DNA of 60,000 nucleotides. Origin: Owenia fusiformis (taxonomy: Eukaryota > Annelida > Polychaeta > Sabellida > Oweniidae). A program made the position numbers and the translations under genes. Shown here one piece after another: positions 26,701 to 35,628 of this stretch (its first letter is position 1; each line of letters starts with the position of its first letter). The notes beneath the pieces were generated by a model that saw nothing but the letters and a program-made list of their open reading frames with translations, was not told where the DNA came from and did no database searches. The stretch spans positions 26,669,936 to 26,729,935 of the forward strand of contig CAIIXF020000006.1 in assembly GCA_903813345.2 (NCBI GenBank), written 5' to 3'.

Positions 26701-29700
26701 ACATTCCCATGTTAACCAATGGAAAATGGTAGGTTTGAACCAAGTTATATGACAGAATGTCCATCACTCCGAGTCCTTGCAAAAAGTACAAGTTAGGTAG
26801 GCAATTTTTCAAAAAACCTCTCTCATTGAAATAACAAAAGAGGCGAAAAATGATTTTCAAAAATGTAACTTTAGTATTGATCAAGTAAGCTAAACACTTA
26901 GTGTACAAAAAAGTTAGACAATTCAATTTTCTATATAAAAATATTTTTCGCTGAATCTTTTACTGAATAGATATCCTGATTTCTGATTTGCCCCGAACCC
27001 ACCATTTCCCGTTGGTTTACATGGGAATGAAAAATGTAACTTTAGTATTCATCAAGTAAGCTAAACACTTAGTGTACAAAAAAGTTAGACAATTCAATTT
27101 TCTATATAAAAATATTTTTCGCTGAATCTTTTACTGAATAGATATCCTGATTTCTGATTTGCCCCGAACCCACCATTTCCCGTTGGTTTACATGGGAATG
27201 TCGATTTTCAAAAATTCATCAAAATCATCAATTTTCGACGTATTGTAATCGAGGAAAAGAAATTGGGAAAATTTGAAGGCATTGGAAATAAAATCAAGTT
27301 ACGTTTCCATCAATATTATAAGTTATTTCATTGCAGGTTAAGTGAATAGAAATTCAAACGTAAAGAGGCTTTAACACGCAGTTCAATGGGGGAGCTAAGG
27401 TTGCCAAACTTATGGAGGGGAGTGTATGTAGTAGTAGTGTGATGCAACAATGACGATTGGGTCAATAGTTTTCTAGCTAGCTGTAGAGCTATGCATGTTA
27501 AATATACCAAAGCCTATAATCGAAATATCAATATTTATCATACCAGATTCTTCATCTTCCTCATTTTTATCATCTGCAGTCTCGTGGAGCTTGTGCTTAT
27601 TTTTCTTACGTCGTCTTTTCACAGCTTTAATATGGAAATATATAAAGATCTGATATCAACTCATTTCCAAGTAAACTTACATCTGTATATGACATCCTCT
27701 TGGTTTCTCACATTCTGGAAACCTCATCTTCTAGTGTATACCCTTTACAATTTGTCCACGAGATAATTCATACTTTGATTTACATGACAAATCCTCTTTG
27801 AAAACGCATAGGAACTACCATTGACAAATCACCCCCTTGATAGTTCACACCCCTTCAACTAGATAATTCATACCTTTGCCAAATCGTTCCCATGGATATT
27901 CATAGGCCCTACTGTTGACAATCATTCCATTGGCAGTTCAAACCCTTTCAAACTCATCTTCTAGATAATTTATACAATTGACAAATCATTTCCTTGATCG
28001 TTAACGCCCTTGACAACTCATCCAGTGGATAACCCATAACTTTTACAACTGGACGACTCATGTCAGATAACTAACACACTGAACAAATCATTCCTGGATA
28101 AGTAACACTGAACAAATCATTCCCTGGATAAGTAACACTGAACAAATTATTCCCTGGATAAGTAACACTGAACAAATTATTCCCTGGATAAGTAACACTG
28201 AACAAATCATTCCCTGGATAAGTAACACTGAACAAATCATTCCCTGGATAAGTAACACTGAACAAATCATTCCCCGGATAAGTAACACTGAACAAATCAT
28301 TCCCTGGATAAGTAACACTGAACAAATCATTCCCTGGATAAGTAACACTGAACAAATCATTCCCTGGATAAGTAACACTGAACAAATCATTCCCTGGATA
28401 AGTAACACTGAACAAATCATTCCCTGGATAAGTAACACTGAACAAATTATTCCCTGGATAAGTAACACTGAACAAATCATTCCTGGATAAGTAACACTGA
28501 ACAAATCATTCCCTGGATAAGTAACACTGAACAAATCATTCCTGGATAAGTAACACTGAACAAATCATTCCCTGGATAAGTAACACTGAACAAATCATTC
28601 CCCGGATAAGTAACACTGAACAAATCATTCCCTGGATAAGTAACACTGAACAAATCATTCCCTGGATAAGTAACACTGAACAAATCATTCCCTGGATAAG
28701 TAACACTGAACAAATCATTCCCTGGATAAGTAACACTGAACAAATCATTCCCTGGATAAGTAACACTGAACAAATTATTCCCTGGATAAGTAACACTGAA
28801 CAAATCATTCCTGGATAAGTAACACTGAACAAATCATTCCCTGGATAAGTAACACTGAACAAATCATTCCTGGATAAGTAACACTGAACAAATCATTCCC
28901 TGGATAAGTAACACTGAACAAATCATTCCCTGGATAAGTAACACTGAACAAATCATTCCCTGGATAAGTAACACTGAACAAATCATTCCCTGGATAAGTA
29001 ACACTGAACAAATCATTCCTGGATAAGTAACACTGAACAAATCATTCCCCGGATAAGTAACACTGAACAAATCATTCCTGGATAAGTAACACTGAACAAA
29101 TCATTCCCTGGATAAGTTACACTGAACAAATTATTCCTGGATAAGTAACACTGAACAAATCATTCCCTTGGTAAAGCATAGGTTTGACAAGTTACTCCCA
29201 TGAAACTTCACACCAAGGAGAGCGCATCCCCTAATAACAAGTACCCTTTACAACTCAAAAAACTAAATAATTCCTCTCATCCTCTGAATACCAAAGTCAC
29301 TTTGTCGGGTTTGTTATGTCAAAACCACAATCAAGTGGTGACATATTGTTACAGTCTCCAACTTTTTTTGTAGACGATGTTCGTCGTTTTTTGTTCGGTG
29401 AGTGACGTTTGGCGTCTGTAACAAATGGAAGGTTGTGGCATATTGCATGTTGATGCCTTATTTTATTATTATTATACTGCAAACCATCTACAAGTGTAAG
29501 TCAAGAGTTTGCTCGAATAAAATTTCATCGACATGTCAATATAATAACCATCAATGCTAATCTTGATTTCATTGTTATTGGAATTTTAAAGCACGTTTTA
29601 AATGATTACGATTGTAAAAAGATTTCCGAATGAGACGAAGATAACAGAACAGCTGAATTGATCCCATGATAATTATTTTTACATCCTTATCAACCTCCAA

Positions 29701-32700
29701 ATAACACTTAATAATTCAAGACTCGCAAAAAACCTTTTTATATTCTTAAAAAAACATGTAAGTTGAATGCCACCAGGAGCCCACCAAATATTATATCAGA
29801 ACAGGTATATACGTTTTTTCCAGTTAGTTCCTTATCCAAGTTCATAAGACTTCCAACTCACCCAGATCTTCTTTACTAACACTAACTACATGTACCCCCA
29901 CATTGCTTTCTCTAACACCCTATTATATGCACACATGGTTCATTGAATTACACTAGCGCAATTGTTTATTAAATCGTTAGGGATTGTAAGAATCTTAAAT
30001 ATCTTATCGGATTTGCTAGTTTATCTTTTCTATGACACAATATATCAAAATGTAATGCCATTATATATTCTTGAATAGAGTCAACTCACCTTTATTATGT
30101 CGCTTGGTAGACTCATCTTCGTCATTACAATTACTTTCAATCTCCCCCTCTCCCGCGATACTATTGTCAATCTCAGGATCCTCACCGTCATCATCATCAG
30201 TTGTGCTGTCATTTTCCTCCTCAACTTCTTCATTAGCCTCATCTTCATCGTATCTCTCACCATTGTCCTTTACATTAAATATAAAAAGGATAACGTTTAG
30301 AATTATTAGTATAAATCTTTGTATAACACGCCCAAGTCCACGTTTTTTGAAAGCGAGTAGCTTAACCTCTTCCTTTTGATACCCGAAGTAAACACAAATA
30401 CTGCCTCAGTCTGTGTTATTGTTTTGGTTCACATTTATTTACAGTACATGATGATGTTGACCCAATTCGACTTTTTAGTTTTTCATTTTTTAAATCAATT
30501 TTTACTTAGTTGAAATACGGTGGAAATAATTCAATGTTTTAGTTTTGGTAATAATGTACGTAATTATCATTTATCAATCATTCACTTCTTATTTCCGCTC
30601 CATATTACCCACCTTTACTTTAATGCATACGGTTCGGTAGCACTCTACTTTAGGTTGCTTTAGTGTGAGCTATTAAAGAAAAGATGTCAACAATTAGATC
30701 AGTTTTATTTACAGTATAATGTAGATCTCGTACTTTCTGCATCGATAATGATTTTGTCTCCTGAATAAACAAGATTTTTTTATATTTCGTTTTTTAATTG
30801 TAAATCGTTAATGCAAATGTCGGGCGTGGACCAACAATGCCAATGCTTTCATTTTAATGAAACGTGTTAATAACTCGTGGAAAATGGGATTGACATGCAG
30901 AAATCTGGACAAAAAAGCAAACAGACAAAGGAAGGTCAGAAATTGAAAATCAGCGAACTATTGGCTATAAGGTCGACAGGAAATTTAAAAAAAACTTGCA
31001 CAAGCCGATGGCTCAATACCCTTTGCATTCGTTTGACTTCACTTCTTAAAAGAGAGCTTCGTCTGTAGTTTAACTAGACTCTGCACGCAGGGTAATGGCT
31101 CAAGCGTGTACACGGCCATAGACTAAATGCGAGTAGAAATAATATTTACTTACGTCATTAAATATTCGAAATTCAGACAAAGTGATGTCATATTTGAAAT
31201 CTACATGTAAAAGTACATCTAGAAATATGGTTTCGAAAATTGTTTATCAACTTGACTTTGAAAATTTAATTTTTTTGAAAAAGTGACTTCTAGTTCGGGT
31301 TGATTCCCCATAGACCATGTTACAAAATCACACAAAGTGAAATGATTTTTTTTTTTTTTTTTTTTAATATATATTTATTTAAGTCAAGAACAGCTACATA
31401 TTTGTCACATAATGTTTACAGAATCGAATATATCGAAATAGATGCATACACGTTGTAAAGTCAATTATGCTTAATTATCAAGGAAAATCAGTCGAAAGTA
31501 TATCGTTTAGAGGATCCCATTTATCTCCTCTTCCAACACTTATGTCTAGTTTGTAGTAGGTTAATACATTTAACTTTAAACCTCTAAATGTTGGTTTCAC
31601 TCTAGAATGATTACATAGGAATACATATCTTTTAAAAATACTAAAAACGTTATTTAAAACAACCGCCTCTTTGGTCATTAAATTTGGTCCTAATATGATA
31701 GTTTGCTTGTTACAGAAATGCTCATATTCTTTTGGGAGCCATTGTTTTATATCTTGTACAAGGTTCTGGACTATTGCACAATCATGAAAAAGGTGGCATA
31801 TTGTTTCTACATGTATCCGACAAAAAGTGCACATATCAGAGTCTGTTAGACCACACATCTTTAAGTATTTGTTGGTCGTAACAAATCTATGTATTACTTT
31901 ATAGTTGAATGATGCAAGTTTAGGTTCGAAATTGCTTATTTTGTTCATTTTATTTATTATTTCCCAGTCTCCTGTTTCAATTGTTGTATTTAAATCGATA
32001 TTCCACTTTTCCGAATAGGTGCCGTTTATTGGTATACTTTTGATAAATTCCCAGTAGATTTGTTTACATATTTTTGAATGAGATAGAAACTTATTCAAGT
32101 ATTTTTTAACCGTACGGGTTTCATTCATATTATGTTCACAAGTTAAAATTGTCTTAATCCAATCATTTGGTATTGAGTTTTTTAAAGATAAAAAGTCCAG
32201 GAAGTTTAACTTTGCCTTAAATTTTTGGTTAAATTCGTTAAGGTTAAGAACTTGTTTATTCGGCTGAAACATATCTCGGAGTACAAGTATTTCTTTTGCG
32301 CCTTTAATTTCTTTAATGATCACCTTAACATTTTCGTTTCTCGTATATTTTAACCAGGAATTGCACAAAATATTCTCCGCGTGAAGAAATTGATTATTTT
32401 CTACAATACGCTCTTGAATTTGGGTGTAATGTTGAAAGGCACGAGTAAAACTTCTCCAAAACGTATTTGAAACGCTACATTCAATTCTTTGTAATGATTT
32501 CGTGTCGTATGTAAATAGCTCCTTACCTGATTCCAGCCCTAAAGTTTTTATGGCAATATCTTGCCAGGTGCCATTTCTAAGTAATTTTTGCAACCATGTT
32601 AGTTTTAATGAGTTTTCAAATAGTTGTGGATCGATCATTCTTAAACCCCCGTCTTTGTAGTCTTTGACCAATTGAGAAAAACTTACCTTAGAGACTGGGG

Positions 32701-33363
32701 AATTCCAAATAAATGTAGTAAAAAGGTTTTTAATTCGTTTATGGAACTCACCCGATATACTGGGTAAAACCAGCATCAAATGAACTATTTTTGGTAAAAC
32801 AAAAGACTTTAAAACCGTTATTTTCCCAAGTAGAGATGATTTTTCTTATATTAGACAGATAACATTTTCTTTTACTGAAGATATTTTAATTTGCATAACT
32901 ATTTGATACATAAGGTTGATATGAAAATCGAACCACTAAAACATATATTATTTAAGTTAAAGGGAACTTTCTACTATACCCGCCATGCTATCTGACTCGA
33001 ACGAGCCACCTAGTGGTGAAACTGGTAACTACCTACTCGCATGTGCGTTATTCTGTTGTTTCTCTCCATTAATTTATTGTTCAGTCGTTATACTCGTACC
33101 TTGCGCACAGAGTCTAGTTATAAACTATAAGAAGACGAAGCTCTCTTTTAAGAAGCGAAGTCGAACGAATGCAAAGGGTATCAAATATTGTGCTTCGTTT
33201 TGTAATCTTACTGTTTTGTCTTTGAGTGCTTCGAACATTCCTTCATATAGCTACACCAACTCACCTCTCTCATCTTTTCCCCATTCGGTCCCTCAGTGCA
33301 AGGAGGCTTTTCTCCAAAGGTCCCGACGACCAAGAGGCAAATCAACATCTTAAGTAGCATCAT
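14766..33363 (-). CDS. Complete astacin-MAM secreted metalloprotease (paralogue 2)
   Basis: Exons, 5' to 3': 33363-33265, 30267-30090, 27624-27544, 26256-26210, 25352-25269, then 24331-24256 or 23906-23825, then 19876-19732, 19416-19235, 18948-18843, 17544-17426, 16766-16698, 15930-15778, 15509-15383, 15131-15023, 14894-14766. All phases join and the sum is 568 or 570 codons including stop. Order: signal peptide (KMLICLLVVG), acidic D/E-rich prodomain with KRRRKK (a possible furin-type site), QDGDI (compare the astacin aspartate-switch motif FxGDI), mature start NAIGYNG, four conserved Cys, HEIIHALGFYHE zinc site, SVMHY Met-turn with ligand Tyr, TP-rich linker, and MAM domain with four Cys. 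All catalytic residues are present, so an active zymogen is expected; its substrate is unknown. Exon 1 is inferred from an ATG, a signal peptide and a GTGAGT donor in phase 0. Confidence 0.88.
15778..15930 (-). CDS. First MAM-domain exon of astacin gene 2
   Basis: The exon encodes LHCTVDASESKVPC, then [10 protein letters not shown] and [13 protein letters not shown]. It is 153 nt with phase 1 on both sides and matches the plus-strand exon 10148-10300 in length, phase and most residues. The next three MAM exons also match in length, so the four-exon cassette was duplicated whole. Confidence 0.9.
16081..16213. mobile_element. Short hairpin MITE, copy 1 (about 135 bp)
   Basis: AGGGAGTTTAAGC at the left returns as GCTTAAACTCCCT at the right. 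The interior (CGAAACGCTAACCTAT, GCATCGCTTAAATATTTTCC) recurs at 40227-40352. It lies in the gene 2 intron between the linker and first MAM exons. Confidence 0.75.
18843..18948 (-). CDS. Met-turn exon of astacin gene 2
   Basis: The exon encodes [22 protein letters not shown] is the family Met-turn, including the Tyr that acts as fifth zinc ligand. It is 106 nt, starting in phase 1 and ending in phase 2, identical in length and phase to plus-strand exon 6353-6458. Confidence 0.92.
19235..19416 (-). CDS. Zinc-binding exon of astacin gene 2
   Basis: The exon encodes CSSFVGMLGK, GCLYQMGTVQ and [18 protein letters not shown], the full HExxHxxGxxHE zinc signature. CSSFVG and GCLYQMG carry the two Cys that pair in astacins. 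The plus-strand gene enters the window inside the equivalent exon and differs at few residues (HSLG for HALG, EEY for EEF). Confidence 0.95.
20285..21040. repeat. 63-bp tandem array with two alternating variants
   Basis: The word AAGGCATTATGAAGCAACC recurs every 63 bases (20471, 20534, 20597, 20660 and on). Units alternate between AAATCAACTAGAGTGATC and AAATAAATTTGAGTGATC forms, so the higher-order period is 126 bp. Because 63 is a multiple of three, both strands carry long meaningless open frames. It lies in the gene 2 intron between 19876 and the alternative exons. Confidence 0.9.
21401..21655 (+). repeat. Tandem duplication of about 126 bp
   Basis: The stretch starting AAATTGGTTCAATTTC and ending GATAGCTGCATCC occurs twice in a row with only a few changes. 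It lies in the gene 2 intron; no coding signal. Confidence 0.85.
22675..23307. mobile_element. TA-flanked MITE, CAGGGTGTCAAAAAACAAC ends
   Basis: The left end CAGGGTGTCAAAAAACAAC and CCCCCTCTACAG return inverted at 23276-23307, and TA stands directly outside both ends. This is the Tc1/mariner-type structure. The interior has no convincing transposase frame. Confidence 0.8.
23314..23640. mobile_element. Second MITE, CAGGGTGGGCTTAAAAAACG ends
   Basis: It begins seven bases after the previous element. The left end and the right end (ACGTTATGGGCCACCC) are imperfect inverted copies; TTTCAATATA recurs inverted inside. The right end lacks the final TGTA. Confidence 0.6.
23825..23906 (-). CDS. Alternative astacin exon B (WTKG form)
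   Basis: The exon encodes TKKFKNAIGYNGLWTKG and IVYFKIDKSY. It has acceptor TTATTTCAG and donor GTGAGT, is 82 nt long, starts in phase 0 and ends after one base of a codon. It is a close relative of 24256-24331 and encodes the N-terminus of the mature protease. The usual W-P-x-G of astacins is W-T-K-G here. Confidence 0.85.
24009..24177. mobile_element. MITE about 165 bp, copy 2
   Basis: Second copy of the element at 10887-11048. The ends GCCTTAGTCAAATTTGC and CAAATGTGACTGAGGC are inverted repeats, followed by ACGGTGGCCGTAGCTTC and its inverse. It sits between the two alternative exons. Confidence 0.8.
24256..24331 (-). CDS. Alternative astacin exon A (WPNG form)
   Basis: The exon encodes RFKNAIGYNGIWPNGEVYY and KLDSVY, the canonical start of a mature astacin domain with WPNG. 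Acceptor TTTTACAG and donor GTGAGT. It is 76 nt long, starts in phase 0 and ends after one base. Either this exon or 23825-23906 restores the phase needed by exon 19876-19732. Confidence 0.88.
24371..25224. repeat. Large palindrome, arms about 420 bp, loop about 15 bp
   Basis: The left arm (about 24371-24790) and right arm (24806-25224) are near-perfect reverse complements: CACCCTATGCAGACAGAG against CTCTGTCTGCATAGGGTG at the outer ends, and TATTGGGTGCGGAGG against CCTCCGCACCCAATA at the centre. No coding sequence. It lies in gene 2 directly upstream of alternative exon A, so the pre-mRNA would carry a very long hairpin there. Confidence 0.92.
25269..25352 (-). CDS. Prodomain exon of astacin gene 2
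   Basis: 84 nt, phase 0 to 0, encoding ELFDVRLWEKWIRGAVPE and RVVASYKIKL. It has acceptor TACATCCAG and donor GTATGT. It joins the aspartate-switch exon to whichever catalytic start exon is chosen. No paralogous exon is visible, because gene 1 is cut at the window edge. Confidence 0.7.
25453..25885. mobile_element. TA-flanked MITE, CAGGGTGGTCCAA ends
   Basis: CAGGGTGGTCCAA at the left and TTGGACCACCCTG at the right, with TA outside each. Inner words such as GTGGATAGGGAAT return inverted (ATTCCCTATCCAC). No transposase. Confidence 0.85.
26210..26256 (-). CDS. Aspartate-switch exon of astacin gene 2
   Basis: 47 nt between acceptor ATATTTCAG and donor GTATGT, encoding IQDGDIRVLKNQDDT after the split codon. 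Known: astacin zymogens are kept inactive by the Asp of a prodomain FxGDI motif that binds the zinc. QDGDI fits with F replaced by Q. Phase 1 in and phase 0 out match both neighbours. Confidence 0.72.
26494..27424. mobile_element. Composite inverted-repeat element with internal 170-bp duplication
   Basis: CTCCCCTCCATAAGTTTGG at the left returns inverted at 27405-27424, and the inverted homology runs about 240 bp inward. Inside, a block from GTAACTTTAGTATT to TTTACATGGGAATG occurs twice in direct orientation (about 26865-27029 and 27034-27200). No coding capacity. It lies in the gene 2 intron 26257-27543. Confidence 0.8.
27544..27624 (-). CDS. Basic/acidic prodomain exon of astacin gene 2
   Basis: 81 nt, phase 1 to 1, encoding AVKRRRKKNKHKLHET and DDKNEEDEES. 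The KRRRKK run is a plausible proprotein-convertase site between the acidic stretch and the aspartate-switch region. Identification rests on splice sites and phase, not on homology. Confidence 0.65.
28072..29165. repeat. 30-bp minisatellite, about 36 copies
   Basis: The unit reads AACAAATCATTCCCTGGATA then AGTAACACTG. Most copies are 30 bp; some lack one C and are 29 bp. Sparse variants (TTATTCC, CCCCGG) are spread through the array in a pattern that suggests block duplication of multi-unit segments. It lies in the gene 2 intron between the acidic and basic prodomain exons. Confidence 0.97.
30090..30267 (-). CDS. Acidic prodomain exon of astacin gene 2
   Basis: 178 nt with donor GTGAGT, encoding a D/E-rich stretch (DEDEANEEVEEEN, TTDDDDGEDPEID, EDESTKRHNK). 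It starts in phase 0, as exon 33363-33265 requires, and ends after one base, as exon 27624-27544 requires. The acidic stretch has no known catalytic role; a calcium- or matrix-binding function is only a guess. Confidence 0.7.
31012..31095 (-). repeat. Dispersed about 90-bp repeat, copy 1
   Basis: The words AGACGAAGCTCTCTTTT, AAGAAGTGAAGTC and GAACGAATGCAAAGGGT (minus-strand reading), next to CCTGCGTGCAGAGTCTAGTT, recur at 33094-33185 and 36088-36180 on the plus strand. Three copies lie within about 5 kb. Confidence 0.7.
31348..32850 (-). mobile_element. 5'-truncated L1/Tx1-type LINE
   Basis: A 433-codon open frame (32779-31478) matches the C-terminal part of L1-clade ORF2: thumb-like LPSISGEFHKRIKNLFTTF, IWNSPVSK, GGLRMID, and a terminal CCHC finger (CTFC, then CHLFHDC). 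Upstream, another frame continues the match (GKITVLKSFVLPKIVHL) to about 32850. A poly(A) tail of about 19 bases follows at 31366-31348. The reverse-transcriptase catalytic part is missing, so the copy is dead on arrival. It lies in intron 1 of gene 2. Confidence 0.85.
33094..33185 (+). repeat. Dispersed about 90-bp repeat, copy 2
   Basis: Contains TTGCGCACAGAGTCTAGTTA, TAAACTATAAGAAGACGAAG and GTCGAACGAATGCAAAGGGT, matching copies at 31012-31095 (inverted) and 36088-36180. It lies just downstream of the proposed first exon of gene 2, inside intron 1. Confidence 0.7.
33265..33363 (-). CDS. Signal-peptide exon 1 of astacin gene 2
   Basis: Two adjacent ATGs open a 33-codon exon starting MMLLKMLICLLVVGTFG, a typical signal peptide with cleavage likely near GTFG/EKPPC. 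The donor GTGAGT follows in phase 0. The next exon begins in phase 0, and the total coding length is then divisible by three. Another first exon further upstream cannot be excluded. Confidence 0.68.
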
Positions 33364-34352
33364 CTTTTCTATCTATTTCACCAGAATCCCAGTAAATAAT
33401 GCAGCAATACTTCTCGATTACGTGATATTTAAACCGTTCTGTAAAGTAATTAAAATCCAGTCAAGCAGCCTCATTAGTCGTATCAGACCTGCCAACCTAC
33501 TGTTTTTCCGGGAATCTAATTTTTTTAATGAGAATAGTGAATATTTACCGTTTTTTTTGCTGTAAAATATCGTTCTTTAGTCTGAAATTGAGTCTTGCAG
33601 AACATCAAGCTCAAGAAAAAAAATTACAGACGGTTGTGTTGATCAGCTGCATAAGCACACATAATTGCCATTTTCACGTCGTTATCTAAATGAAAGGACT
33701 CTTCTTACATCAGAAAAGTAGAGCATTACGAATGCATCGAAGGTTGCACTTGAAGACCAGCTCCTCCACCTCCTCCACCTCTTGTGCCAGAGCACATGAT
33801 TCTTTTGTCCAAGTCTGTCTCTCAGCGCCGTGAACATAATCTCAGTGGAAAAGTCAAATTGGCTCATTATGGAGGGGGGGGGGCGTTTGCACCAAATTTT
33901 CCACCTCCTCCCCCGGGTACGCCTATGCTGTTACGTGCGTCTCTAGTCGTTTCTTTTAATTAATGACTTCACACTAACAAAATTAATGTCTGCGGGAAAA
34001 CCATTTTCGTTCATCGACTTGAAAGTTACAATTTTAAACAGTGAAAATATGATTTGTCCATAATTCAAATTAAATGTTTCTTCGTATTTTAGTGTACTTT
34101 TAATATAATACGTTATAACCTACAATGCAAACGTACCTTTATCAGAAACCCACAATGAATGTAATCGCATATTTTTAAGTAATTTGCCAAAATAGCTTAT
34201 TATCCTTCTTGATGGTATTCAAGCAAACCAACTCACCGTGGTGATAACCAATCAGGACACATCATCACACAAATTTTACGGAAATTATATTCAATTGTGA
34301 CAAGTATGATTTATTTGATGGCGAGTAAACGAAAAAAACGAAAAGAAAAACA

Positions 34353-34424
34353 TGCGTCGGCCGGGAATCGAACCCGGATCTAATGCTTGGAAGGCATCAA
34401 TGCTAACCTTTACACCACCGACGC
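34353..34424 (-). tRNA. tRNA-Gly (anticodon TCC)
   Basis: The minus strand gives a 72-nt cloverleaf: acceptor GCGTCGG pairs with CCGACGC, the anticodon loop is CTTCCAA (TCC), and the T arm has the B box GGTTCGATTCC. There is no intron and no encoded CCA. Runs of T follow on the minus strand (TTTTTCTTTTCG), suiting Pol III termination. It reads GGA codons. Confidence 0.97.
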
Positions 34425-35019
34425 TTCATGAATTTTTGCCTACGAATACAATTTAACCACAGTATATTTATAGCGTCTATATTTGCTTTTCAGTTTTATG
34501 TTTGATATTAAGTTTCTTGATGAATTCCGACTTTTCAATTCAGTTTTTAAAATTTCTGTTCAATTTTTCAATTCTATCACATCACATTTCTTGTTTGATA
34601 TTGCACTTTCAATTTTAACTTTTTTTTTCAATTCTATCAATGTTTGTTAAAAAATCAATCTCAGTATTTGATATTTCAAATCAGCAATTCCACATTTCAT
34701 CCATGTTTGATTAAAAAACAACTTTACTGTCAACTGCGAATTTCAAAAGGCAAATACTAAAAAACTATTTTCAGACCTGCCAATTTGAAATTAATTTTTA
34801 TATTTCTGTGTAGATTCATCAATCTGGTTACTTCAAAGAATATTGATTCATCTTCTTCTAAATGCAAAATTCGAAAATAAATCATTATTCTCTGAAGTAA
34901 ATGAACTTGAATTAGTTTATATCATTTTTATAACATTTCTGCGTCGAATTTCAGTGCCAAATGACACGTACTGCTTTCTGGTTTCATAGCAATGATGGAT
35001 ATTGGCAATTTTGGTTAAT

Positions 35020-35235
35020 TGGCTATTTCAATGCAGCTCCGGGATAAATAAGGGTTATGTACTGGGAGGTTTTGGATATGGGGTTTATCCAGAGGGAGAT
35101 ATGCATGAGGGACCGTCTCTATATATTGATTTATTTCCAGTTTTACTGGACGGTGTTCGGCAGTTGATGTTCCGTGTTCAGAGTTCGGCGGTTGGTGTTC
35201 GGCGTTTGGCGTCTGTAACAAATGACAGGTGGTAA
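35020..35235. repeat. Dispersed repeat fragment (GGCGTTTGGCGTCTGTAAC family)
   Basis: GTGTTCGGCGTTTGGCGTCT, then GTAACAAATG, recurs at 29395-29430 and in part at 15555-15600 (inverted). The left part (GTACTGGGAGGTTTTGG, GGGTTTATCCAGAGGGA) resembles 21935-21985. These look like pieces of a degenerate mobile family. No gene. Confidence 0.5.
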
Positions 35236-35628
35236 CATTTTGCATGTTAATGCCTTGTCTTTTACCTCGTTTTCTTTTTGTTTTCCCCTTTGGCGATTAT
35301 ACTTCGTAAATGTTTCAGCGGTTATTTATAAACAAGGTCATAATATTCAACAATAATGTGGAAAGACAATGATATTTTCCCTGGATATATTTTCAACAGG
35401 TTTCACTTTTATTTGCATATTTAATTCATGCAAAGGCAATGTATCAACTGTCAAGAGTTTGGAAGTATTAGTGCCCCCCCCCCTTCCCTTGGATATGTCA
35501 ATACACAGTTTGACATTGTGAATCTAGTCTCTCAGTAAAATGTATCTATATCAAATTATTCCCTCAAACGTTATATCCATGTCAAAGTCTGATTAGACAC
35601 ATGTGTATCTACCCATGAATTATCCTTC

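Noticed and set aside
28071-29070. Six overlapping open frames of repeating FSVTYPGND or CSVLLIQGM
   Set aside because: They are read-through of the 30-bp minisatellite, whose period is divisible by three; there is no start context, splice logic or conservation.
28072-29165. CRISPR-like array
   Set aside because: Units are contiguous without unique spacers and the DNA is animal.
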